Assembly (NCBI RefSeq): GCF_002078875.1 | Contig: NC_034409.1 | Span: forward strand, 103,263,226-103,327,225 | DNA length: 64,000 bases | Direction of reading: 5' to 3' | Source: Numida meleagris | Taxonomy: Eukaryota > Chordata > Aves > Galliformes > Numididae | Shown here: positions 11,701-20,437 of the stretch, one piece after another | Position numbering within the stretch: the stretch's first letter is position 1 | Layout: the number at the start of each line of letters is the position of its first letter | The notes under the pieces: model-generated | What the model was told of the DNA's origin: nothing | The model's input: the letters and a program-made list of their open reading frames with translations, nothing else | Database searches by the model: none | Position numbers and translations under genes: made by a program

Positions 11701-14700
11701 GGCAAAAAACCATCAGCCAACTTCACTGTTTTAACTGCCCGTTCTCCTTCCGTAACCCAAAATTTCTGTAATGTGGAAATTTTTACTCCTGTATTTCCAT
11801 TAGTTTCATATGATATTGCTTGGGGCTAGAGCCAGCAGAGGAACAGATTTACATACATCACGTGCTTCGTGATAACTGTGTGCAGCCTTTCTGTCCTGCT
11901 GTCAAGTAGTGAGGGAATCATTGGATCTTGGTTCTGATCCTGTATGCAGATGCCTGTGTTCTCTTATTTGATAAATCTCACGTGATGTGATTTTAATAAA
12001 ATTACTTGAAGTATTAGAATGACATCATTTTCATAATGATCATCGTGCCTGGCTATAGCGGTGTAGGAATGTGAAATTTTATGATAAGCACTGTGGCAGA
12101 TTTGAAGAATGCCTGTTTTAATCTTGGTAGTTCATAAATACCTTGACTAAATATTTGGCTGTTGTTTTTTTTTTTTGCCTCTTTAGATAAAAGCTTACCT
12201 CTGATCGTTTTAGCAACATTTGTAGCTGCCCTGATTGTTGTCTTGATTGTGGCATCACTGGTTATTTTTTTCATGTATCAAGCCTATAATAAAATCAAAT
12301 ACATGTTCTTTCCATCATGCCAGACTCCTCTGAACATAGAGGTAAGATGAAATTTATTTTTCTTTTTCATTAAGCAGAAGTACTTTTAGAAAAATGAGAA
12401 GCAAATATTATGGAAAAAAAAAGAGTGATTCTGTTATCTTGTAGTCTTAATGATTAATTGTACGCTTTTTAACAAAATGCAGGAATGTCCAAGGGAAAAA
12501 TTGGGTAGTATCCATTTTTAGAATTCCACATAACACAGAATGGGTACTGTATCTTACTCACTTCCTTTCATTTACCAGCTTGGCATTATTTTTTTGCTGC
12601 ATAGAATTTGATTGTTATTGCTTCTAGTTTGTTTCTCCCTTGTTGCATTACACCTCACTAGTTTCTCCAAAGGTTTCTTTGGAAGGAAATCGTGAGTATC
12701 TTGGAGAGGGGAATTGACTGAGAGCACCTCTGCAACGAAGGACTTGGGGATAATGGTGGTGGATATAAGCTCGTGGTATGCGTTTGCTGCCCAGAAAGCC
12801 TGTCTTATCCTGGACTGCCTCAAAAGAGGCCTACTTGGCAGGTCGAGGGAGGTGATAGCCTCGTGAGTAGAAAAGGAGGCGCTACCTGCAGTACTGCATT
12901 CAAGCGTGGGGCTCCCAATGCAAGAGGGCCATGGATCTGTTGGAGCACCTCTAGAGGAGGGCCACAAAGATGGTCAGAGGGCTGGAGCACCTCTCCTATG
13001 AAGAAATGCTGAGAGCTGGGGTTGTTTAGCATAGAGAAGGCTCTGAATTTGTGACCTATTGTATAAGCTCACTTTATGCTTTTTATTTTCTGTTATTATT
13101 ATTATTTTTTTTTACACTGGGGCCTGTAGTGGTAGAATGGGGACAGTTCTTTTAAACTGAAAGGGGATAAATTCGCATTGGATATGAGGAGAAATTTTTG
13201 TGATGAGCGTGGTGATGCACTGGAACAGTGTGCCCAGGGAAGTTGTGGATGCCTCCATGGAAGCATTCAAAATCAGGTTGGCTGGGACTTCGAGCAACTT
13301 CTTACAGTCCTTGCCTGCAGAGGGGGTGGAACTAGATAATCTTCAAAAATCCAACCAAAACTATTTTGTGATTCTATGAATAGGAGTTGATAGACCATTT
13401 TCTGGCTCTATCATTATTAGAATTAGAGCGAATTGAATGGTTTTATTAACAGCCAGGTTCAAAACAAAAGCGTCTTCAAGCAGGGGGACCTACAGATCTC
13501 TTGGCCGTAAGACTTTATGGATACAAGAGAGGTTATTTGGATCAAGGACATGTTCATGGAAAAGAACTGCATGAAACATTACTAAAATAAACAGAAACCG
13601 TATCTGTCTCAGGAAGCTGGCAAGAGTTGGACGCTGGGAGTGTTCTTCCAGCTTTGTGTATTCTGTGAAAGTCATATTACATTTCTGAGGCATCTTCCGT
13701 GTGTTTGTATCATCTGAGAGGCTGTGTGATCAAAGAACTGCCATTATTGGCTGTCCTTTAAAACTCAAAGGAGATAAAATTGCAAGTCCAATCTTTGGAG
13801 GAAATTTTGATGTAGCAAATGTCTGTCATCTCTTGACATAATGACCTTATGGTTCACGTCTCAAAAAGGGTGACTGTGCAGTTTCCTTGGCATAGTACTT
13901 AGTAGTGATCTCATTCTAGAATAACCAGAGCCTCACATAAATGTGGGTACATTTTGGAATGTGGGTATATCATAGAATCGTGATTTTATGTTTTGAAGCA
14001 TATCCAGAACTAGTCCTCACGCAGCTTTCTTCAGTGTTTCTCAGATCATTGACTTTAGTGGTGTGTGTGGCCTTCCTAACCTATCTCCTTCTCGATGAGA
14101 CTCTTATGATATGTAGTGTACAGAGCTTTCTGAATACAGCTGTAATTTAACACAAATCTCATAGTTTACAAGGGCTAATCTGAACTTAATTTGTAAGGCA
14201 GCATTTTAGCTCTTTTGTTCAGTAGAATATTGATAACATAATTGATACTGTGTATATTTAACTGAGAATTTATTTACCTCATGGGTTTGATGTAAACAGC
14301 CACTTCAGAGAATAGATTTGAAGCATGTAGAACAGCAAGCAGCACTCTTGAGAGCTATATAAGACTTGGTGTCATGCTGTAGCAGCTTGCTTCATTCATT
14401 CCTTTTATTTCTTGAGTGGTCTCTAGGCTATAATCAATGAAGTATTGTGATTATATAGGTGATTGACAGCTGCAAACATAGAAGAAGAGTTGAGGTTAAA
14501 TTGCTAGAGTAACGTATGAACGCAGCTAAACTTCACAACTTTTCATTCCTGAGCTTAAGAGAGTAGGTTGCATGTTATAGGTAGAAAAATTCATGATACC
14601 ATTGAATACAATGAACTGGAGTTGTATGGCTGTCGTGTTGAGTGGAGTTATTATTTAGGTGTTATATATGAATGTTCATCTTTCTTTGTGCTTCTGTTTT

Positions 14701-14927
14701 TGCAGGGCTTTGGAGGACAGCTCTTTAGCAGTCCATATGTACCTGCTGCAGAAGAACCAGTAGAAATTTGTTACATAATTGAGAATAGCATCACAGAAGT
14801 AAATCAAATTGATCTTAAAGATGACAGACATTCTAAAGAGAGCAGTCGAGATTCGGGAAATTATTCTTCCGATAATATCTCTGAGAGCAAAGGGTCAGAA
14901 GAAATACTAGAAGAGGACCTGCTATAA
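2591..14927 (+). CDS. IFNAR1: Interferon alpha/beta receptor subunit 1, 5'-partial (10 coding exons in window)
   Basis: Low-affinity chain of the type I interferon receptor, a type I plasma-membrane protein that pairs with IFNAR2 and binds TYK2. Coding exons are 2591-2711, 3397-3590, 4230-4390, 5527-5674, 6603-6717, 7551-7753, 8952-9106, 9896-10049, 12187-12341 and 14706-14927 (stop TAA). All introns are GT-AG and the frame is continuous over 541 codons after the missing signal exon. Four fibronectin type III subdomains are each coded by an exon pair, followed by a transmembrane helix (about residues 420-446 of the visible chain) and a tail of about 95 residues. Family marks are LSGCQNVSHTECDFSS in subdomain 1, IGPPE/IGPPD openings of subdomains 2 and 4, a YMFF sequence just inside the membrane and DSGNYS near the C-terminus. 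About ten N-glycosylation sequons are present. IFNGR2 lies 14 kb downstream on the same strand. The identity is secure from the tail motifs and synteny. Confidence 0.96.
3397..3590 (+). CDS. IFNAR1: IFNAR1 exon 3 (subdomain 1, second half)
   Basis: Acceptor TTCGCAG ending at 3396, donor GTATGA at 3591. It contains WRELSGCQNVSHTECDFSS, matching the conserved cysteine pair of subdomain 1, and QLRVRAERREDKSPWSD, the WSxWS-like position of the class II fold. The codon spanning the exon 2/3 junction reads TG|C, a cysteine. Confidence 0.93.
4230..4390 (+). CDS. IFNAR1: IFNAR1 exon 4 (subdomain 2, first half)
   Basis: Acceptor TTTGCAG ending at 4229, donor GTATGA at 4391. It opens with AEIGPPEIALQSINGAIKIK, the IGPPE motif that starts a D200 second FNIII module in class II receptors. 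It ends in phase 0 after VIWENSSNVGE, with one NSS sequon. Confidence 0.93.
5095..5416 (+). repeat. CR1 LINE 3' fragment
   Basis: Forward CR1 in the intron before IFNAR1 exon 5. Marks are 'ggtggtgagacactggaacaggctgcccgg' near 5226, 'aaggccaggctggatggggctttgagcaacctg' near 5289 and tail 'attctatgattctgtgat'. Confidence 0.92.
5527..5674 (+). CDS. IFNAR1: IFNAR1 exon 5 (subdomain 2, second half)
   Basis: Acceptor TTACAG ending at 5526, donor GTAAAG at 5675. It encodes GLAPETTYCLKVQATVPLD and then SPIHCIKTTRK; the two cysteines match the conserved disulphide of this module. It ends in phase 1. Confidence 0.92.
6603..6717 (+). CDS. IFNAR1: IFNAR1 exon 6 (subdomain 3, first half)
   Basis: Acceptor TTGAGCAG ending at 6602, donor GTGAGT at 6718. 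It encodes VNDLLCPTNVRVFALNMKFY and ends after VNYTVQYL with two bases of a split codon. Its phases copy those of exon 2, as expected for the duplicated half of the ectodomain. Confidence 0.92.
7551..7753 (+). CDS. IFNAR1: IFNAR1 exon 7 (subdomain 3, second half)
   Basis: Acceptor TCTTGCAG ending at 7550, donor GTAAGG at 7754. It encodes WQNVRGCEGITNMKCNLSS, the cysteine pair homologous to exon 3, then FRVQAMNEYNKSCFSKD where the WSxWS-like site is weak. It ends in phase 1 and is followed almost at once by the mariner remnant. Confidence 0.92.
7823..8780 (-). mobile_element. Mariner DNA transposon remnant (Galluhop-like) with nested CR1
   Basis: The ends are inverted copies: GCTCTGAATGTAATGCCTCC at 7831-7850, and on the minus strand GCTCCGAAAGTAATGCTTCC around 8752-8771. 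Minus-strand translation shows mariner transposase pieces. An N-terminal helix-turn-helix stretch (NAFGNQRVDVSTVRRLVVRF) lies at about 8460-8521, and a C-terminal stretch (GQHFPSNDTIIAAVKQWVT) at about 8040-8100 runs on to HSMQALVHH and a stop. The middle of the transposase, including the catalytic core, is missing, and a CR1 sits between the two parts. It lies in the intron between IFNAR1 exons 7 and 8. The element is dead. Boundaries are approximate because the target-site TA duplication is not clear. Confidence 0.85.
8130..8357 (-). repeat. CR1 fragment nested in the mariner remnant
   Basis: Reverse-complement CR1: the block near 8154-8225 matches the 'tccctggagac...aggctgg' and 'cactggaacaggttgcccagag' sections, and 8330-8355 matches the 'ctataggggagctac' upstream part. 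The usual 3' tail of CR1 is absent at the 8130 side, suggesting a deletion after insertion. Confidence 0.85.
8952..9106 (+). CDS. IFNAR1: IFNAR1 exon 8 (subdomain 4, first half)
   Basis: Acceptor after a long T tract, GAAG ending at 8951; donor GTATGA at 9107. It opens NEIGPPDVKVDISDVLLHIQ and ends YWKNSSDNE in phase 0. It is homologous to exon 4. Confidence 0.92.
9896..10049 (+). CDS. IFNAR1: IFNAR1 exon 9 (subdomain 4, second half), tandem acceptor
   Basis: The acceptor reads TTTTTCAGCAGGAAG, so either CAG ending at 9895 or CAG ending at 9898 can be used. The choice adds or removes one glutamine and both keep frame. The exon encodes ISDLTPSTLYCVKVQALSK and ends SKEECIGTPG before donor GTAGGA at 10050. 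Confidence 0.92.
12187..12341 (+). CDS. IFNAR1: IFNAR1 exon 10 (transmembrane and membrane-proximal tail)
   Basis: Acceptor TCTTTAG ending at 12186 after a T tract, donor GTAAGA at 12342. It encodes DKSLPLIVLATFVAALIVV and a further hydrophobic run to about FFMYQ, then NKIKYMFFPS. YMFF fits the YxxPhi form of the human IFNAR1 endocytosis signal at the same place. Confidence 0.95.
12712..13380 (+). repeat. CR1 LINE, long 3' fragment
   Basis: A longer CR1 copy in sense orientation between IFNAR1 exons 10 and 11. The 12770-13030 part matches the CR1 region upstream of the 3' UTR ('cagagggctggagcacctctcctatgaag' near 12975). The 13140-13380 part is the standard 3' end, finishing 'attttgtgattctatgaa'. 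About 80 diverged or unrelated bases (13045-13130) interrupt it. Confidence 0.85.
14706..14927 (+). CDS. IFNAR1: IFNAR1 exon 11 (cytoplasmic tail and stop)
   Basis: Acceptor TTTTTGCAG ending at 14705; stop TAA at 14925-14927. It starts GFGGQLFSSPYVP. It then holds EEPVEICYIIENS, matching the human IEKCFIIEN region, and SSRDSGNYSSDNISESK, matching the human DSGNYS phosphodegron. It ends EEILEEDLL. Confidence 0.96.
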   Translation, partial: GFGGQLFSSPYVPAAEEPVEICYIIENSITEVNQIDLKDDRHSKESSRDSGNYSSDNISESKGSEEILEEDLL

Positions 14928-14967
14928 CTTTTATGAAAATAAAAGTTAAAAATGGGACTTGTAGTAT

Positions 14968-14973
14968 AATAAA
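14968..14973 (+). terminator. IFNAR1: AATAAA poly(A) signal, proximal
   Basis: Canonical hexamer 41 bases after the IFNAR1 stop codon, with another at 14938-14943. It could give a very short 3' UTR. Confidence 0.45.
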
Positions 14974-16254
14974 CACTTGAACTTTTTTTTATTATGACAT
15001 AAGTCTCGGGCTAATGAAGACTGTATGACTTTGGAATCCTCGTTCCGAAGTTTCCAGATCTGCACTTTGTTAGTGGAAAATTACATACCTGCTCTGCTGC
15101 AAGCTGACTGAAGTTAAAGCACACTGGAGCTGTGGTAGCTTACACCATTTTGTCTGAATAGTCATCTGATGATAAAAGGAGTACTATCTGAATACGGAGA
15201 AGAGATCTGTATGCTTCATATACTTGAATCCGATAACCTTGGTGAAAGCCTACTGTGTTGTCCAAGAAGGGTTTCTTTCTTACAGGCTTATTTTGAGTGC
15301 CAGTGTGTACTCTGACAGAGTCCTTAGATTATGTTTACACAGGCAGAAGAAAATTGATGCCAGGTACCATTTCAAGTACTTCTCTGGCATCTTCCAGTGC
15401 CCTCAGGGATAGTGTTTTTTGAGTCAGCAGATCAGAGCAAAGTATGCAATGAAGACAGCAGCCTCAATGAGGCAACTCCTCCCAGCATCCTCGTAAAATT
15501 CCTTACGGCCGTGGCTGCCAGGTGCTCCCGATGCCCACTTCCATGTGTGTCAAGCTGTGTGTTGGGGTGCTCTTCTCCCACAGCACGAAGTAATGTTGGC
15601 ACATACCAGGCGGGAAGAAGGCAGGAAGGAGGCTTACTCCACTGTGGACAAAAGTTTCACAGTGGAAGTGCTTTGTAAATAGAGGTATGGTGAAATTGTA
15701 TTGTGCTGCATTTAGAATGGCAGCCAATGAATACATAAAATAATGGAATAATACTTTGAAAAATACTTTAAAAATTACTTTGATGATACAGTGTATTAAG
15801 AGGAATATCCTGTTCTTTTTTTCCCTCTCTCATGACTACGCAACTGGAAGTTTAGAGCTCTTGTAATTGAATGGGATTTGCAAATGTGAAATTTCATTCT
15901 GTGTTTAGAAGTATCCAAGTTGTATTTAGAAAATGCCTTTTAACAGCACAGCAAGGACACTGTCCTTCAAAGCTTTTCCAGCTCAGCCTCGTCTTGCCAA
16001 CAGCCAGCTCTTTGTACAATTGTAAAGATGCTGCAGTTGTATTTGTTTGCATACCACTCTCTTCTTTCAAAGTATTTTTTAATAGATTATTTTTAATGAC
16101 AGAATTGACTTAGAATAAACTAGGTTTGAGTTACATGTGGGCCATTGTGTATTACAGCAAGCAACTGCTGGTGTTTAAGTATTTCTGTTTTTTTTATTTC
16201 AAAAATGTGATCTAATTTTATACATTTTGTGTTCCAGTGTTCATTGAAGAACTT

Positions 16255-16260
16255 AATAAA
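16255..16260 (+). terminator. IFNAR1: AATAAA poly(A) signal, distal
   Basis: Canonical hexamer with downstream T/GT-rich sequence (16270-16310). Likely the main distal IFNAR1 cleavage signal. Confidence 0.5.
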
Positions 16261-18069
16261 TTTTGCACATTTACTTCTTTAACCCTTTCTCGGTTTGATC
16301 TGTTTCCAAAATCGTGGCATTGAAGCTGTAGCACATACTTGGAAATTCCCATGATTCTCTGTTATTGTCCTTCCTGGAAAACACTGCCTGAAGAACACAT
16401 AAACTTAATTAGAGCTTACGTGGGAACGTCACATCATTTAGGCAATCAGAGCTCAAACTGACAAATGGGAATGTCAGCATCCCACCCGTAGCGGCCTTTG
16501 GTAAGAAGCTTCGCTCTGTGAATGGCTGTGAGATAGCAGATGAAAGACAGTATCAAGTTGGCTCTTTGTGCAGTCTATTCAAAGTAATTTTGCTTCAAAG
16601 AAAAGTTGCTGTTCCACTGTGAGAACGCAACTTGTTTGTGCAACTCTTCCTCCTAGTGCTTTATGTTCCAGTGGGGCTTCTTGGATTTTTTTTTTTCTCC
16701 TCTGAACAACTTGAAGTTCAGACTGTTATTCTTAATTGTGACCTACTTCTACAGTACGGCTTGGGGATGTATTTTCATTTTGGGGATTTTTCAAAAGCAA
16801 AGCTATTCTAAACATTTTTCTGAAGTAAGGCTGGGGTGTATTTGTTTTCTGGTGGTTTCTTGTTGTTGTTTTTGTTCTTTTCCTGTCTATCTAGGGAAAA
16901 GGCTTCCTCTGGTATTTCAGCAGCTGACTGCAGAACATTGTTTTGATACAACTACTACAGCTACTTCCAGTGAAGACGTTTGCCTCCCCACGTTTTGGTG
17001 CTTTGGAAAACAGCAATTTCATAGGAAGGAATATTGCTGTCAGACCTCAACCAATGGTAAAGAAGTTTACAGCGAATGTTAATCAAAATAGGCAGAATTC
17101 CTATCTGAAGTAATCCACACTTTTTTTTTGTGAAAATATGGAAGAAAATGAACTATAATGAATATGTATGTATATGTAGATACGTGCATATGTACACATA
17201 TTTATAAGGAAAGCTTACTTCTAAGATGCATCGGTTCTTTTTAATGTTTCCAGAAGCAGTAAAAACAAAACCTTATTATGGAAATGCTTGTTCTGTTTAT
17301 ACAATATCTAATAAGCAGGAAAAATTAAGTTCTTACATATTTGGCACATTCCCATTCTTGTTGTTTCAGGTGTATCCAGAAATATTGGGAAAATAGGTTG
17401 GTGGAACTTCTGCAGTTCTAAGATGAGTTGATCACAAATGCATAGAGGAACTGTGTTCAAATGGGTTGTTTGTTTTTTCCAGTTTCCAAAGTCTTTCTAA
17501 AGAATAAGGCACTTTCAGTGTTTTGTCGTCTTGTTCAAAATGTTTCCAACAAGAGAAAACTAGTATTAGCGATTTAGTCTGAAAGAAATCTGAAGAGGAA
17601 CTAATTTGACCACTTCCACTGGAATTATTCAGTGGGATCGGATACAGCCCTGTAAATAGCCAAATACTTTATCTAGACTGTGTAGAGAAGGATTTGTCAG
17701 TACTGATGGTAAAGCATGTTCAAGTGAGCAGGTTCAGCAGGAAGGATTTAGCCAATGCTGACCCTGGGGAATACTTGGAATATAGTCTGCTTTACTTGGA
17801 GTATAATCTGGAGTGAGGATGGACAATGCAGCAGAAGCTTTCTCTCATGGGATTTTTAGTTGGAAGGAAATGAGTCTGATGCAAAACCATTTTTGCATGC
17901 TGGGTCATGTATACTGTGACTTTCCCATGGTTTCTGCTTCTGGAATGGATTTTGTTGTTTGTTAAGGTTTTCTTAAATCTGATTTCAGAATCAAATGCTT
18001 GATGTTGTAAGCTAAAAATATAGTCAGTAGACAATTCCTTTAGTGGTATCTTAGGGTTTAGAAGGCAAG

Positions 18070-18466
18070 GTGTATGATGAGCGGCTCAGGCCCCTCGGTG
18101 TGTCCAGCCCAGAGCAGAGGAGCTGAGGGGAGGCCTCATGGCAGCTGCAGCTCCTCACAGGGAGCACAGGGGCAGCGCTGAGCTCTGCTCTCTGTAACAG
18201 CGACAGGGCCCGAGGGAACGGCATGGAACTGTGTCAGGGGAGGGGCAGCTGGGGGTTAGGGAAAGGGTCTGCACCAGAGGGCGGTGGGCATGGAACAGGC
18301 TGCCCAGGGCAGCGGGCATGGCCCCGAGTGCTGGAGTTCAAGGAGCATTTGGACACCGCTCTCAGACATAGGGTTTGAATTTCAGATGGTGCTGTGTGGA
18401 GCCTGGAGTTGGACTCAGTGATCCTTATGGGTCCCTTCCACTCTGGATATTCTGTGATTCTATGAT
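18070..18466 (+). repeat. CR1 LINE fragment (different subfamily)
   Basis: A GC-rich CR1 subfamily: 'ggaggcctcatggcagctgcagctcctcacag' near 18130, 'cagagggcggtgggcatggaacaggctgccc' near 18276, tail 'attctgtgattctatg' near 18450. Its body differs from the copies at 1497 and 5095. Confidence 0.85.
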
Positions 18467-18535
18467 CATCTGGGGATACTGGGTCATCTTTGCAGAGATG
18501 CTTCACTGAATGACAATTACCTGTGCAGTGCTGCT

Positions 18536-18650
18536 GGCACTGGAGCATCTCTCCTATAAGGGAAGGCTGTGCAGAGAGCTGGGACTGTTCAGCCTAGGGA
18601 AGAGGAAGCTCAGAAGGCTCTCCTTCATCAACACGATGAATATTTGACAA
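18536..18650 (+). repeat. CR1 short internal fragment
   Basis: About 115 bases matching the CR1 internal section 'ctggagcatctctcctataagg...agctgggactgttcagcct', without a 3' tail. It lies 70 bases after the previous copy and may be a separate insertion. Confidence 0.7.
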
Positions 18651-19690
18651 GTATCTTCTTTCCTATTACGGCTGGGAAAAAATATTAGAAATCAGTTTAA
18701 CCAATATCCAGTTTAAGAAAACAAATATGGCATTGTGTGCTGTCAGAACAAACAATTTTATTTAACTTCTTGGGAATTAGTTTAACAAACTGTATACCTA
18801 GCTAACTTGTATTGTCAAAGGATCTCGATTTCACAAGAGAATCCAAAGTTTGATGGTATTGCCAAACAACAACTGTTGTCTTTTTTTCTTTGCAGAGGAG
18901 TCAGCTAATACTAGAAAATTATTTTTCATCTAGGTATGTACAGACTGTGACTATTTTGTGATGTTGAATTGACAGTGCTAACGTGGCCATCAAAGCATCT
19001 GTCAGTATCTGTGAAACTGTACTGGTGGAAGCTACCACCATACAAGCAACACATTTGAGCTAGTTAATCCTACAGGAAATGATATAAAATCAACTCACGC
19101 TTGACCATGTATCAATGTTTTTCCATGGAGACACCAAAAAAAAAAAAAAAGAAAGAAAGGAAAATCCAATGCTTTTAACTAATTTTGTTTGTTGTGCAGT
19201 TTCTGGCATCCTGAAAAGAATCTCATAATTAGTTCCAGATGTAATTGCTGCCTTGCTCATCCTTCCTGCTTTTTCCTAAGACAGCAAAGGCAAAGCATGC
19301 TCAGAAAGAAAATGATGTCACTGTCATCTCTGCTTAAGTTCTAGTAATTGTATTCCCTTTCGTTGAGTGTTATTTAATTACTAAACCTGCCAGGTTTTAT
19401 CACCCAACTACGAGGAAGTGATATTTTTTTCTAGCATTTCTCTGCGAGCAGTGTTGGCACCTAATCATTTGTGCTCCCTCTGCTGGTCTTACGGCAGCGA
19501 ATTAAAACTCTTCTCCCAAGAGCTGAGGGGGCACAAGAGGGGGCACTCCTCTGCCCACCCGGGTCCCAACCCAGCCCTATGTGTGCCCTGTTTTAGGAAT
19601 GTGGCTGCCACTTTCCTGTTTGCAGCTCCACCCCATAGCAAAGCTGAGCACAGCCAGAGCAGGGAGATGCAGACGTTTATCTCACAGTGC

Positions 19691-19880
19691 AGAATCACAG
19701 AATCGTAGGGGCTGGAAGGGACTTACAGAGAAGCTGTGGTGCCCCATCCCTGGAGGTGCTCAAGGCCAGGTTGGATGGAGCCCTGGGCAGCCTGAGCTGC
19801 TGGGGGGCAGCCCTGCCCACAGCAGGGGTTGGGGCTGCGTGGGCTTTGAGCTTCCTTCCAACCCAAGCTGTTCTGTGATT
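19691..19880 (+). repeat. CR1 fragments head-to-head
   Basis: 19691-19723 resembles the CR1 3' end in reverse orientation (AGAATCACAGAATCGTAGGG). 19726-19880 is CR1 3' sequence in forward orientation ending 'ccaagctgttctgtgatt'. The two ends are therefore inverted copies of each other. Confidence 0.75.
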
Positions 19881-20149
19881 ATTATTTCATAATATACAAA
19901 ATGGACATATACTAAGACTATAGACGTTTGAGTGGGATTGTGATATATGCATATTGGAGAAGATCTAGCCATGGGATTCTGCCTTAAATCCCAAGAGAGG
20001 TGCCTGTGGGCACTTTTAAGCCAGAATGTCTTTTATACTGGATGTAAAATGTATGCAAAAACTGGCCAGAAAATTTGATGGTAGGTGAACTATTCTTGTT
20101 TGCATCCCAGTGGAATTTAAGGTGATACCCTCCAGCCATCCCTGCTGTC

Positions 20150-20437
20150 CTTTAGGAGGGCCTGTTGTGATAGGACAGGGGAAATGGTTTCAAACTAAAA
20201 GAGGGGACATTTCGATTGGATATAGGGAAGAAGTTTTTTATCGTAAGGGTGGTGAGGCAGTGGAACAGGTTGCTCAGAGAGGTGGTGGATGCCCTGTCCC
20301 TGGAGACCCTTAAGGTCAGGCTGCACGGGGCTCTGAGCACCTGATGGAGCTGTAGGTGTCCCTGCTCACTGCAGGGGGATTGGACCAGATGGCCTTTAAG
20401 GGTCCCTTCCAACTCAAATGATTCTGTGATGCTATGA
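20150..20437 (+). repeat. CR1 LINE 3' fragment
   Basis: Same subfamily as the copy at 1497: 'ggtggtgaggcagtggaacaggttgctcag' near 20247, 'gatggagctgtaggtgtccctgctcactgc' near 20344, tail 'attctgtgatgctatg' at the end. Confidence 0.9.

Larger units (their letters stand above)
14928..16280 (+). other. IFNAR1: IFNAR1 3' UTR (probable extent)
   Basis: Non-coding sequence after the stop, with AATAAA hexamers at 14938-14943, 14968-14973 and 16255-16260. The last is followed by a T-rich then GT-containing stretch and is the best candidate for a long 3' UTR end. The exact end cannot be fixed from sequence. Open frames inside it show no family resemblance. Confidence 0.5.

Noticed and set aside
16663..17082. 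139-codon frame downstream of IFNAR1
   Set aside because: Low-complexity Phe/Cys-rich translation of T-rich DNA; no motif.
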